DNA from: Candidatus Moranbacteria bacterium GW2011_GWF2_35_54
GTDB lineage: Bacteria; Patescibacteriota; Minisyncoccia; Moranbacterales; UBA9337
Direction of reading: 5' to 3'
Length of the DNA stretch: 38,647 nt
Assembly: GCA_000990945.1 (NCBI GenBank)
Contig: LBQR01000004.1
Coordinates: forward strand, 1 to 38,647
Made by a program: the position numbers and the translations under genes. Shown one piece after another: positions 1-9,543 of this stretch (positions within the stretch are counted from its first letter, which is position 1; each line of letters opens with the position of its first letter). The notes under the pieces are model-generated. The model had not been told where the DNA came from. It saw only the letters and a list, made by a program, of their open reading frames with translations, and made no database searches.

Positions 1-108
1 GCAAATTTTTTGCATCTCTGCAATCTCTCTTTGCAGGTCAATTATCAGCCCCTCGACGACTTTAGCCCTTTCCCAAAGTACTGGCGGTGTATTTTTCTCG
101 TCAAACAT
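1..108 (-). CDS. Partial CDS (N-terminus only, runs off the window): MFDEKNTPPVLWERAKVVEGLIIDLQREIAEMQKIC...
   Basis: ATG at 108-106 (minus) preceded by a strong GGAGGGAG Shine-Dalgarno (plus ctccctcc 111-120); open for 36 codons to the window edge. Not in the supplied ORF track because it is truncated. Confidence 0.6.
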   Translation of the reverse strand, partial: MFDEKNTPPVLWERAKVVEGLIIDLQREIAEMQKIC

Positions 109-249
109 TTCACTCCCTCCTTGATCAAATGTTTTAAGCACAACGAATATCCCCGGAAATCTTTATCTAAAGCTAGCAAGATTAAGTCGCGAAGTCAAGC
201 ACGCCATTCATACATTAATAATTTTTAAAAACAATTTTCCAATTTAAAA

Positions 250-276
250 GCCCTGCGAGTCAATGACTGGCAGGGC
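250..276 (-). terminator. Hairpin terminator-like structure downstream of the zinc-ribbon gene
   Basis: GCCCTGC-g-AGTC-aat-GACT-g-GCAGGGC stem-loop just after the stop codon at 301; only a weak T-tract. Confidence 0.45.
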
Positions 277-300
277 GTTCTCCCTTTGTTTTCTATGTTT

Positions 301-2103
301 TTAATTTTTTAAACTTTCAGCAACCTTTTCCGGTTCACCTGAATTTTTTATTGCCAGAAATTCGTTTCGTGCGCTAGTGTCGCCTTCTTTAACTAAAAGC
401 TCAAGTCCTCTAGCAATGATTATTTCTTTGGACAAACCCATCCTGGCGACAACTTCTTTAAACTTTGAAACCGACAAACATTGCTGTTTATTGCCGCCGA
501 TTTTCAAAGCACATAGAGAAGATGTATAAATGCCGATGGTTTTTCCAAAGTCCACGATGGTCATTCTTTTTTCCTTGGCCGTCTCGTTAATAAAAGCCCA
601 CAAAGCCTTCGCAACAGGGGGAGCTTCTCTGAGATTTTTTTGAATTTTTCCCAGCAGAGACTCGGCCAATTTCACAAATACAATCTCTTCATCATCCGCT
701 AACTGTTCCTCTGGATTGGTCTTCTTATCTACGACCTCAGTCGAGTCGTCGACCACAATCTTCTCCTGATTGTTTTTTTCTAAATCAGTTTCAGAAAGAG
801 AACTCTTTTGAAGATTTTCTTTCTGACTCTGAGTCAACAAACCCTCTGCCAATATCTCCTCACCGGACATCGTGAAATATTCAGCCAGTTCAGTAAAAAA
901 TTTCAAAGAGCAATTACCACTTTGCTTGAGTTGCTCGAGAAATTTTTCTGAAAAAGGAACCTTGGCAAAAAATTCTCTTGTGTCTGGATTTTTCTTGCCG
1001 GTAGCTTCTTTCCATTCTAAAACCTTTTGGGAAAGAAAAGCGGCTAGAGATTCTCCCGTTCGAAGATTCTCATTAAGGTTTTCACTTATCCCCGCAAACA
1101 TCTCTGAAGCTTCTCTCGAGAAACTTTCTCTGGTGAGAATTTTCACAGGGATAGGAACTGCCGGTTCAGTGAGTTTGATTATTGCCTCAGCGGCATCTTG
1201 CGGAATTATTTCCGTAGCAATAATTGGCTGAGTAATAATTTCCCCTGGATTGCTAGAGGGAGCACCCTTAAACCAGGGTTTGCCATCAACAATAGCGAAA
1301 GCATGAAAAACTACTTTGCTCACGATGCAAGAAGCAACCGGCAATCTCCAGCTTTCCAGGTCGGGAGAATACCTCAGGAGAGTTCTTAGATATCTAGGTT
1401 TTTTGGCAAAAAGATCTCTAGCTGGGGAGCTTAAGACCTTGACCGCAAATCTCAAAAGAATCTCTTCAGTTTCTTGCTCACAGATAATTCCGTCAACAAA
1501 ACTCACATGCGCAGGTAATCTAATGATTGAATATTGAATTAAGTTCCTCTTGAACATAAAACTTCTTCTCTCTTCTGCACAAGAAAAACACATCCAATTC
1601 TCATTTCCTTTGGGACTTTTGCAGATCGGGCAATTCACCTCAACTCCAGGCTCTCTATTTGCCATTTTCCTAATCTCATCTTCGTACAAATAAAACCCAG
1701 GCACAATTTCGAGCAAATTATTTTCTCCGCTGATGTTTTTGGGAATATCCTGGCAAGGCATTTCCACGCTACTCTCCTCGACTTTTATCTCGGTCGGGGT
1801 TTCTAGTTTTTTAACGGCAGGCCGCCCATCTACAATTTCAAATTCAATCGTAACACTTCTTTTTTGCTGATATCGCTCAGGACAAATTTCGCAAAGGGCG
1901 TTATGGATGACTATATTCAGTTCATTTCCATACCGGCCGATACATTTATCGCAGACTAAATCATCAGGATTTTTTATTTTTTCACATACTGGGCAAGTCC
2001 GCCTTGTACTTTTCTCTCCGTAGGCCATTTTCCACAAAACTGATTTTGAGAGAGAAATCTTACTTACGCCTTTTGCATCCAAAGCAGGTTTTTTTGCGTT
2101 CAT
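301..2103 (-). CDS. Hypothetical protein with multiple CxxC zinc ribbons
   Basis: 600-aa ORF; CPVC-x10-CDKC, CEIC, and CPIC-x10-CFSC motifs; no recognised catalytic domain. Confidence 0.75.
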   Translation of the reverse strand: MNAKKPALDAKGVSKISLSKSVLWKMAYGEKSTRRTCPVCEKIKNPDDLVCDKCIGRYGNELNIVIHNALCEICPERYQQKRSVTIEFEIVDGRPAVKKLETPTEIKVEESSVEMPCQDIPKNISGENNLLEIVPGFYLYEDEIRKMANREPGVEVNCPICKSPKGNENWMCFSCAEERRSFMFKRNLIQYSIIRLPAHVSFVDGIICEQETEEILLRFAVKVLSSPARDLFAKKPRYLRTLLRYSPDLESWRLPVASCIVSKVVFHAFAIVDGKPWFKGAPSSNPGEIITQPIIATEIIPQDAAEAIIKLTEPAVPIPVKILTRESFSREASEMFAGISENLNENLRTGESLAAFLSQKVLEWKEATGKKNPDTREFFAKVPFSEKFLEQLKQSGNCSLKFFTELAEYFTMSGEEILAEGLLTQSQKENLQKSSLSETDLEKNNQEKIVVDDSTEVVDKKTNPEEQLADDEEIVFVKLAESLLGKIQKNLREAPPVAKALWAFINETAKEKRMTIVDFGKTIGIYTSSLCALKIGGNKQQCLSVSKFKEVVARMGLSKEIIIARGLELLVKEGDTSARNEFLAIKNSGEPEKVAESLKN

Positions 2104-2274
2104 AGCCTGTCTCCAATCTTGAAGTTTAAATAGCCTTTTTCGTTTTAGAGTGACATATAATCGATTAGCTTAATTTCAAGGTACAGCCAAAATTAAATAT
2201 TTTGGTTATTAAGAATATCATGGAATCATTTTTTTGCAAAATTTTTCTCTCCTACTATCTTCTCTTTAGCACAT

Positions 2275-2320
2275 TCCTGGGTTGCCACGTCGGGAGTACC
2301 CTCCTCGCAAAGACATGTCT
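2275..2320. repeat. REP-like extragenic element
   Basis: RC reads TGTCTTTGCGAGGAGGGTACTCCCGACGTGGCAACCC, resembling the widespread TGTCATTGCGAGGAG..CGACGTGGCAATC extragenic repeat; followed by a T-run. Confidence 0.4.
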
Positions 2321-2347
2321 GCTTTTTTTCATAGGGCTAGTGAGGAG

Positions 2348-4045
2348 CTACCTCAATTCCCCTTTCACAAACTCCATTAATTCTGCGATATATTTTTGAG
2401 AAAAATCAAATTTAATTCCCGCGGCTTTATAAACTTCAGAAACTGGCTTTGTATAACCCAAAGCTAGAAAATTTTTATATTGTTCCACTGCTTTTTGTGG
2501 ATTCTGGCGATAGTTGCGATAAATCGCAATTGCTCCCAGTTGAGCAATCGCATATTCGATATAATAAAACGGCAACTGAAAAATATGCAGTTGCATCATC
2601 CAGCGCATAGCTTTTTCTTTTTCCAAGTCAGTCCAATCGCCATCAATTTTAAACCTATCCAAAAGACTGGCAAAATATTCACCCCGCTCTTTCGCCGTGT
2701 GATTAGGATTTAAATATATCCAATGTTGAAAAGCATCCACCGCAACCTCCCAAGGAAGAAAATTTATTTTATCTATCAGTTCTTTTTTTATTATAATTTC
2801 CGACATGCCTGATTTGTAAAAATTATCCCAGTGATCTATAGAGATAAGCTCCATTCCCATAGAGGCCAATTCGGCGACCTCCATTGGCATATCTAAATAT
2901 TGAGAAATTGCCTGCTCTTTACTCATCATGTTATGCATCGCATGACCTGACTCATGAATAAATGTAGTTACATCACGCTCAATACCGACCGCATTCATAA
3001 AAATAAAAGATGAACCCTGCTCAAACAGAGGATAGCAATACCCACCGGGAGCTTTGGCTTTGCGATTTTGAGCATCGATAAATCCATTTTTTTGCATATT
3101 TTCCAACTCTTCTCCAAACAATGAGTCCACTTGGGAAATTGTTTTTATTCCTTTTGCGATTAGATCTTGATGCGTTTCAAATGGATTTGGAAATTCGCCT
3201 TCAACATTTACTTTCATATCCCAAGGCTTTAAAATTTCTAAACCTAATTTATCTTTTCGCTCTTTCTTAAATTCTTCCACCAAGGGAACAACTACTTTTT
3301 CAACAGTCTCATGAAATTTTAATAAATCCTCAGGCGTATACGAAAATCGTCCTTTGGCCTGGTGCGCATAATCACGATAATTTTTGAAGCCGGCATTTTG
3401 AGCTATTTGCACGCGGATGCTTTTTAATTCGTCAAATAAATTATCCAATCGGATTTGCTCTTTTTTATAACAGCCCAGCATAAGTTGCCAAGCTTCTTGC
3501 CGCACATGGCGATTATTGTTCTCAAGATATAAAGAAAGTTGTTGAATTGTTTTTTCCTCACCCTCATAAATTGCTGTCATCTTTGAAACTATCTCTCTAT
3601 ATTTTACAAAAAGCTTTTGCTCAGCTACAAACAACGGGGTGTTTTCTTCTCTGAATAATTCAATTTCATTGGCAATAATTTTTTTTAGATGAACATACTC
3701 TGAAGAAAGTTCTCTAGAAAATTGACTGTCGTAAAATTTCTTTTTTAATTTAAATGAATATAGCTCACTATTGGCCGCTATTTCAGAAATAAATAAATTA
3801 AACGCATCTCGATATTCAGTGTTATTTGAAAAACGCGTCATGTTTATATATAGCCAAGCTCCTTTATCTCCAACTATTTTATCCAACTCGCTAACCGTTT
3901 CCCAAAAATTAATCAAATCCTCTTTTGAATCAATTTTATAAGACAAAAGTTTTTCCAGTTCAATCTGTAAATTTTTCCAATTCGTAATTTCAAAGTCTCC
4001 GGAAAAATATTTTCTCTTTAATTGTTTTTTATTATTATTTTTCAT
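2348..4045 (-). CDS. pepF: M3 family oligoendopeptidase (PepF-like)
   Basis: HESGHAMH zinc-protease motif (HExxH) with downstream conserved E; full-length 565 aa; M3 peptidase context. Confidence 0.9.
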   Translation of the reverse strand: MKNNNKKQLKRKYFSGDFEITNWKNLQIELEKLLSYKIDSKEDLINFWETVSELDKIVGDKGAWLYINMTRFSNNTEYRDAFNLFISEIAANSELYSFKLKKKFYDSQFSRELSSEYVHLKKIIANEIELFREENTPLFVAEQKLFVKYREIVSKMTAIYEGEEKTIQQLSLYLENNNRHVRQEAWQLMLGCYKKEQIRLDNLFDELKSIRVQIAQNAGFKNYRDYAHQAKGRFSYTPEDLLKFHETVEKVVVPLVEEFKKERKDKLGLEILKPWDMKVNVEGEFPNPFETHQDLIAKGIKTISQVDSLFGEELENMQKNGFIDAQNRKAKAPGGYCYPLFEQGSSFIFMNAVGIERDVTTFIHESGHAMHNMMSKEQAISQYLDMPMEVAELASMGMELISIDHWDNFYKSGMSEIIIKKELIDKINFLPWEVAVDAFQHWIYLNPNHTAKERGEYFASLLDRFKIDGDWTDLEKEKAMRWMMQLHIFQLPFYYIEYAIAQLGAIAIYRNYRQNPQKAVEQYKNFLALGYTKPVSEVYKAAGIKFDFSQKYIAELMEFVKGELR

Positions 4046-4188
4046 AAATTAAATACCTTTTTTCTATTTGGATTTATCAATATGCTCGTTATAATAAATT
4101 AAATTCTAGTCTAAACTTATCATGAATGTATTTTGAAATCAACAAATTATTTGTAAACTTCCGCATTTTATAATTTTTATTTTAGCCC

Positions 4189-4224
4189 TCCCTCACCAAT
4201 GTCCGGCCGGACATTGGTGAGGGA
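4189..4224. repeat. 36-nt perfect palindrome
   Basis: TCCCTCACCAATGTCCGG|CCGGACATTGGTGAGGGA, 18-bp arms with no spacer, between divergent genes. Confidence 0.85.
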
Positions 4225-4271
4225 ACTTAATTTTTCTTAATTATTAACAGCGTTGCAATTATTTGTTGAAG

Positions 4272-4331
4272 ATAAAAAAATAAAATAAAAATAAAAAAAT
4301 AAAATAAAAATAAAAATAAAATAAAATAAAA
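4272..4331. repeat. (A4-7)T microsatellite / A-tract
   Basis: A 19-nt unit aaaaaaataaaataaaaat occurs twice in tandem (4274-4292, 4293-4311), then further AAAAT/AAAAAT units up to the putative -35. Confidence 0.85.
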
Positions 4332-4360
4332 TTGACTATTTCCAAAAAAAGCTATAAAAT
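4332..4360 (+). promoter_or_regulatory. Putative sigma70-type promoter of the exopolysaccharide operon
   Basis: TTGACT (4332-4337), then TATAAAAT (4353-4360); 17-nt spacer if -10 is TAAAAT (4355-4360); directly abuts the A-tract. Confidence 0.5.
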
Positions 4361-4420
4361 TAAAGTACTTATAGTGTTCTATACCGTTAGTTTTTAGATA
4401 ATCAACCTAAATTCAAAACT

Positions 4421-5344
4421 ATGGAAACACGAGAAACTACAAAAAACCCAATTGTTCCTGTTAATATTAATAAGAAAAAAATTTCCATAATCGGCTCTGG
4501 CTTTGTGGGAAAAGCCGCTGGGAAAGGCTTTCTGAGCCTGGGTCATGATGTAACCTTTGTTGATATTAACACCATTCTTATTGAATCTCTCAATAAGGAA
4601 GGGTTAGAAGCGTGCAATATCGGGGCAAGTTGCTCCAATGATCGCGACATTTACGTGGTCAGCGTCCTTACTCCAACCATTAACGACCACTTAGATTTTC
4701 GTTTTATTGATTCCGCCCTAGCTAGCCTCGGACGCGTCCTTAAAAGTAACGCCAACTGGCCCTTGATAATAATCCGCTCCACCGTCCCTCCGGGAACAGT
4801 GGAAAAGCGCTTTGCTCCAATTCTGGAAAAATATTCTGACAAAAAAGCGGATAAGGATTTTGGCATTGCTATGAATCCCGAATTTCTTCGCGAGGTTAGT
4901 GCTGAAGAAGATTTTATGCATCCTTGGATTGTCATCCTTGGTAGTCGCGAACCCAGAGTCGCTCAAATTCTCCAGGAGCTCTATCAACCTTTCAACGCAC
5001 CCATCATCCACATGACTATCAAAGAAGCTGAGATGATGAAATACGTGCACAACATCTATAACGCCAATAAAATCTCTTTCTTCAATGAGATGCGCCTCGT
5101 AGCTGAATCAGCCGGGGTTGATGCTGATAAGATTTTTGAAGCTGTGGTTGAAAGCGCTGAGGCTTCTTGGAATAAAAAATATGGCATCCGAAATTTCGGG
5201 CCATTTGATGGTTCTTGCTTGCCCAAAGACACGTTAGCCTTCTTGAATTGGGCTAACGAAAAAACAAAAAAGAAAATGCCCCTCTTGCACGCTGTTATTA
5301 AGATCAACGAGCATCTGAAAGAAAAAGAATACTTGGGATATTAA
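4421..5344 (+). CDS. UDP-glucose/GDP-mannose 6-dehydrogenase family protein, short (lacks C-terminal nucleotide-binding domain)
   Basis: Rossmann IGSGFVGKA; catalytic-Cys motif GSCLPKD; ends at about residue 307, where the C-terminal domain normally begins. Confidence 0.85.
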   Translation: METRETTKNPIVPVNINKKKISIIGSGFVGKAAGKGFLSLGHDVTFVDINTILIESLNKEGLEACNIGASCSNDRDIYVVSVLTPTINDHLDFRFIDSALASLGRVLKSNANWPLIIIRSTVPPGTVEKRFAPILEKYSDKKADKDFGIAMNPEFLREVSAEEDFMHPWIVILGSREPRVAQILQELYQPFNAPIIHMTIKEAEMMKYVHNIYNANKISFFNEMRLVAESAGVDADKIFEAVVESAEASWNKKYGIRNFGPFDGSCLPKDTLAFLNWANEKTKKKMPLLHAVIKINEHLKEKEYLGY

Positions 5345-5387
5345 AATCCCACAGCAATGTTTTTTTATCCATTAAAAGAATAATTTT

Positions 5388-8204
5388 ATGGACGCATTAT
5401 TTTCTTTTTTAAATCATTTTAATTATCTTTTGCTTTTTTATATCCCCATCGGCATCATTGGATTTTGGCGCTGGAGTGTTTGGATTATTCGAAAAATAAT
5501 TTCTCTTTTTTATCGTCCGCCCCAGGGAGATTATCAAACCACTCTTTCCATCATTACTCCGGTTTATAATGAAGATCCGGGAATGTTTCAACTGGCCTTG
5601 CAGTCTTGGAAAATCAACCAGCCGGATGAAATTATTGCTGTGATTGACTATACAGACAAAAGTTCAATTGAAATTTTCAAAGAATTTTCAAAGAATTTTT
5701 CCGGTGCCAAATTAATCGCCACCAAAAAACCTGGCAAGCGCCCCGCCCTAGCCGATGGCGCTCGCACAGCCACAAGTGAAATTATCGCCTTTGTTGATAG
5801 CGACACTATCTGGAGCCCGGATATTAAAGACGACCTACTGGGTCCCTTTGCCGACACTGAAGTTGGCGGACTGGTAACCAGGCAAGATATTTTAAAGCCC
5901 GATACTCTGGCGCGAAAATTATTTAAAATTCTTTTAGACGACCGCTATCTGTTTGAATATCCTTTTCTCGCTACCGTAAGCGACGCTATGCTTTGTATCT
6001 CTGGACGAACTGCCGTCTATCGCCGAATCGCGATCATTGATGAATTAAAAAAGCTCGAAAATGAAAAGTTTTGGGGCAAAAAAATGATTAGTGGCGATGA
6101 TAAATCCCTTACCAATTTTATTCACGCCAAGGGCTGGAAAACTCGCTATCTAAAAAACGTTACAGTTTACACCAATGGCACGCCAGACATCGTCAGCTAC
6201 CTCAAACAAAAAATACGCTGGACCAGAAACGGTTTGCGTTCTGATTCCCGGGTTTTATTGAGTGGATGGCTTTGGAAAAATCATAAAATATTAGCTCTTC
6301 ACATGCTGGACAAATTAGTTTCGCCCGTAACACTTCTGATTGGCCTTTCTTATTTCATAATCTCGCTTTATTTCGGCCACTGGCAAATCGCTCTTATTAT
6401 TGCCATTTGGTGGATTTTGAGCCGCATCATAAAAATATTTCCCCACCTCAGAGAAAAGCCTGCTGACATTTTTATCTTGCCACTCTACATCATCACTACT
6501 TTTGCCATCGCCGTAATTAAAATTTATGCTTTAGTCACCATCGATAAACAAAGTTGGATTACTCGCTGGGATAGAAGCCGTTTAAAAAGTTTTACTTTTT
6601 TAGAAAGCTTCGCAACTTACATAGCAACTTTTTCTATGGTTTTTGGAATATTTTTCATTATTTTTTCTTACAAAAATACCACTTTAAAAATTGTTTCGCT
6701 CCAAGAGTTAGAGGCATCAACACTTCAAAGAAATAATCTTAAAAATAAAAATAAACTTCCTTCAATTTTTACACCAGAAAAACCGCGCCCCGCTAGCGCT
6801 GAATTGGAAAGCCAAGGAATCGAACTTGCCAAGGAAAATCAATCCGATCCTTACGGCTATTACATCTCAAAAATCGACGAAACTTTGCCTTTATTAGAAA
6901 AAAGATTTAATTTAATCTCAACGGGGAAAATTTTAAACGCCGATACAAAAGCGCCCATTCCAAGATTCACAATTCTTAGCCCCGGCACAAAAGTTGCTAT
7001 TGCCATAAAAGATTTGCACAGTCCCATCAGTCTTAATTTATTAAACGTTTTTGCCAAGCCCATAAACGTTACCTATGATGCGCCTAGCAACACAATTTTT
7101 GTAAAACAGGGAGGAAGTGTCGCGACACTCGGCAGAATAAATCGCGCCCTCGCTCTGGAAAATAAACATCTTCTCCAGCAGCTATCTCCAGGGGAATGGA
7201 TTTTGCGGGCCAATCTTTATATCGGCAAAGATGTAACTTTAATCTTAAATAGTCCTGAGACAAATTATTTAAAATTAAAAAGCAACCGCGATGATTTTGT
7301 CTGGCTTCGCTCCGAAACTGGCAACATGCTTTTTTCCAAAACAAAAATTACCTCTTGGGACGAGCAAAATAACACGCCTGATTTTAATTATGCAAATGGC
7401 CGAGCTTACATCACTGCCAAAAACAGCGGGCGCATGGACATCCTTAATTCAGAGCTTGCTTACCTCGGCTATGCCGGACTGCCCAAGCGTGGCGGACCAT
7501 TTGGCGGTTCCTATGGAGTTTCTTGGAAAATCAAAAGCCAAGGATTGCATGACCGCTTGCTTACCGGCGTAGTAACTGGCAGCAAATTTCACAATAACTA
7601 TTTTGGAGCTTATACTTTCGGCGTAACGGGAATAGTTTTTTCAAAAAACGAATTTTATGACAACATCGAATACGGCCTAGATCCGCACGACGATTCTAAT
7701 AATTTATTAATTGAAAATAATCTAGCTTATCAAAATGGCAATCATGGAATAATTCTTTCCAAGCGTTGTTTCGATAATGCCATCGTTGGCAATATCTCTT
7801 ACAATAACCGTTTGCATGGCATAATGCTGGACCGCAGTTCTAATAATAATCTCGTTCAAAAAAACACAATCTACGGCAATGTGGATGGCATTGCAATCTA
7901 TCAGTCCAATAGAAATATTATTTTGGATAATAATATCCATAACAATATCCGTGGCATCCGGTTGAATGAGGGCGCCCGGGAAAATTTCTTAAAAAATAAT
8001 TCTATCACCAAAAACAGCAATGGTTTCTATATCTACGATCAAGCCGAGAAAAATATTCTGGCAAATAATTCTGTTTTGGATAATAAGATTGGAATTACGT
8101 TAAAAAATGCCAACCATAATATCTTTCTTGATAATTTCAAAACTCTTGAAAATACCAAGGATGGCGTTATAGCAAAAGATGCTTATGAAAACAATATTCA
8201 GTAA
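5388..8204 (+). CDS. Fusion of processive GT2 glycosyltransferase (Alg8/NodC/HAS-like) and AlgG-like right-handed beta-helix (mannuronan C5-epimerase-like)
   Basis: N-term: SIITPVYNED, VDSDTIW (DxD), QKIRWTRNG (QxxRW) and TM helices. C-term: beta-helix repeats with DPHD motif (EYGLDPHDDSNNLLIENN...HGIILSKR) characteristic of AlgG. Confidence 0.85.
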   Translation: MDALFSFLNHFNYLLLFYIPIGIIGFWRWSVWIIRKIISLFYRPPQGDYQTTLSIITPVYNEDPGMFQLALQSWKINQPDEIIAVIDYTDKSSIEIFKEFSKNFSGAKLIATKKPGKRPALADGARTATSEIIAFVDSDTIWSPDIKDDLLGPFADTEVGGLVTRQDILKPDTLARKLFKILLDDRYLFEYPFLATVSDAMLCISGRTAVYRRIAIIDELKKLENEKFWGKKMISGDDKSLTNFIHAKGWKTRYLKNVTVYTNGTPDIVSYLKQKIRWTRNGLRSDSRVLLSGWLWKNHKILALHMLDKLVSPVTLLIGLSYFIISLYFGHWQIALIIAIWWILSRIIKIFPHLREKPADIFILPLYIITTFAIAVIKIYALVTIDKQSWITRWDRSRLKSFTFLESFATYIATFSMVFGIFFIIFSYKNTTLKIVSLQELEASTLQRNNLKNKNKLPSIFTPEKPRPASAELESQGIELAKENQSDPYGYYISKIDETLPLLEKRFNLISTGKILNADTKAPIPRFTILSPGTKVAIAIKDLHSPISLNLLNVFAKPINVTYDAPSNTIFVKQGGSVATLGRINRALALENKHLLQQLSPGEWILRANLYIGKDVTLILNSPETNYLKLKSNRDDFVWLRSETGNMLFSKTKITSWDEQNNTPDFNYANGRAYITAKNSGRMDILNSELAYLGYAGLPKRGGPFGGSYGVSWKIKSQGLHDRLLTGVVTGSKFHNNYFGAYTFGVTGIVFSKNEFYDNIEYGLDPHDDSNNLLIENNLAYQNGNHGIILSKRCFDNAIVGNISYNNRLHGIMLDRSSNNNLVQKNTIYGNVDGIAIYQSNRNIILDNNIHNNIRGIRLNEGARENFLKNNSITKNSNGFYIYDQAEKNILANNSVLDNKIGITLKNANHNIFLDNFKTLENTKDGVIAKDAYENNIQ

Positions 8205-9504
8205 AAAAATTTACACCCAGCTGTTTCTCTCTTTTTTAATTATGCTAATTTTTTCCGCTATTGGCGTCCTAATTCTCAGAAAGACTCAACAATTGGAAAA
8301 AGAACGTTTTTTCGCTGGAGAACTTCAAATCGATACCATTTCAGATTCGCGCGCGCTGGGTTATTCCGGCCAAAGAAAGCTTGTTCAAGACAGCGCGGGA
8401 AATATTTTTGTCGGCTACAGAAAAGATTACCAGAAAAATGCAGAAATCTTTATCGCGAAAATTTCCCAAACCCTATCTGATTGGCGCATCTCCGGCACCG
8501 AAAAACCAATCATCTCCATTGAAAGAAATAATGACCAGCGCGTCCCTTCCTTGGCAATTGATGCGAAAAATACTCTGCATGTTGTCTGGTATGGCTCCGA
8601 CACAGAAAACAAAAAAAATAATCGCCAGATAAAATACTCCCGCAAATCTTCAGACGCTGAAAATTGGGAAAGCTGGCGCAACATCGCCTATGTCAGCGGC
8701 TATGAAAATGATGAACTTTGGCAAGAGCATCCAATGCTTTTGGCTGGAAAAGACGATACCCTCTATGTCGCTTGGGAGGGGAAGGATGAAGAAAATGAAA
8801 AACAGCAGATCAAATTTAGCAAATCAAATACTGGCGGAGCCGTTTGGACAAAATGGAAAAATATTTCTCCCTCAAAAAATAATACCCACTCGCGACCCGC
8901 TTTGATTGAAGACAAAAATGGAAAACTTTATTTATTTGCTTATTCATCTTTGGGAAATGAAGATAATCTGCAACAGATCCAATATGCATCTTCCTCAGAT
9001 CAAGGAGAAACTTGGACCGCTTGGCAAGCAATCTCTGATTCCTTTTTTGACTCCAGGCACATCAGTGTGACTATTGATAAGCTGGAAAAAATACATGTTG
9101 TCTGGAGAGCTCAAACGATGATTGATGGACCAAGCCAAATAATTTACCGCAATTTTTATGACGACCGCTGGTCCGAAATTGAAATCGTTTCTCCTTCAGA
9201 AAATTACCAATTTTTTCCCAATATTGGCACCAATCAATCTGGCGCAATTTATGTTTCTTGGATGGAAAGCCCGGATCCAGCCGAATTTCCCCGAGAAAAT
9301 CCAACTGGCAGTCTGGGATTAATTTCTTTTTTGAAAAAAGAAAGGTTTCAGCCTCCATTCAAAATTTCCGAAAAAAATAATATTCTTTATCCCAATCTAA
9401 GCGAAAAAAATAACCTTGATAAATTTGTTCCGGTTTTTTATGCCCAACAACTAAACGAAAAAGAACTTAACTTAAAACTTAAATTTTTCGACAGTAGCAA
9501 ATAA
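8179..9504 (+). CDS. Membrane-anchored BNR/Asp-box (sialidase-like beta-propeller) protein
   Basis: N-terminal TM segment; repeated S-x-D-x-G-x-T-W-like blades (SSSDQGETWTAW, SNTGGAVWTKW); overlaps the upstream ORF by 26 nt. Confidence 0.7.
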   Translation: MLMKTIFSKKIYTQLFLSFLIMLIFSAIGVLILRKTQQLEKERFFAGELQIDTISDSRALGYSGQRKLVQDSAGNIFVGYRKDYQKNAEIFIAKISQTLSDWRISGTEKPIISIERNNDQRVPSLAIDAKNTLHVVWYGSDTENKKNNRQIKYSRKSSDAENWESWRNIAYVSGYENDELWQEHPMLLAGKDDTLYVAWEGKDEENEKQQIKFSKSNTGGAVWTKWKNISPSKNNTHSRPALIEDKNGKLYLFAYSSLGNEDNLQQIQYASSSDQGETWTAWQAISDSFFDSRHISVTIDKLEKIHVVWRAQTMIDGPSQIIYRNFYDDRWSEIEIVSPSENYQFFPNIGTNQSGAIYVSWMESPDPAEFPRENPTGSLGLISFLKKERFQPPFKISEKNNILYPNLSEKNNLDKFVPVFYAQQLNEKELNLKLKFFDSSK

Positions 9505-9543
9505 TATTCAAACACGTAAACTCTAAATCAGATTATTTTAGGG

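Noticed and set aside
10-228. 72-aa plus-strand ORF at the window edge
   Set aside because: Overlaps a minus-strand partial CDS with a strong Shine-Dalgarno; composition looks noncoding.
7291-7572. 93-aa plus ORF inside the synthase-epimerase fusion
   Set aside because: Alternative frame of a strongly motif-supported CDS; no independent evidence.
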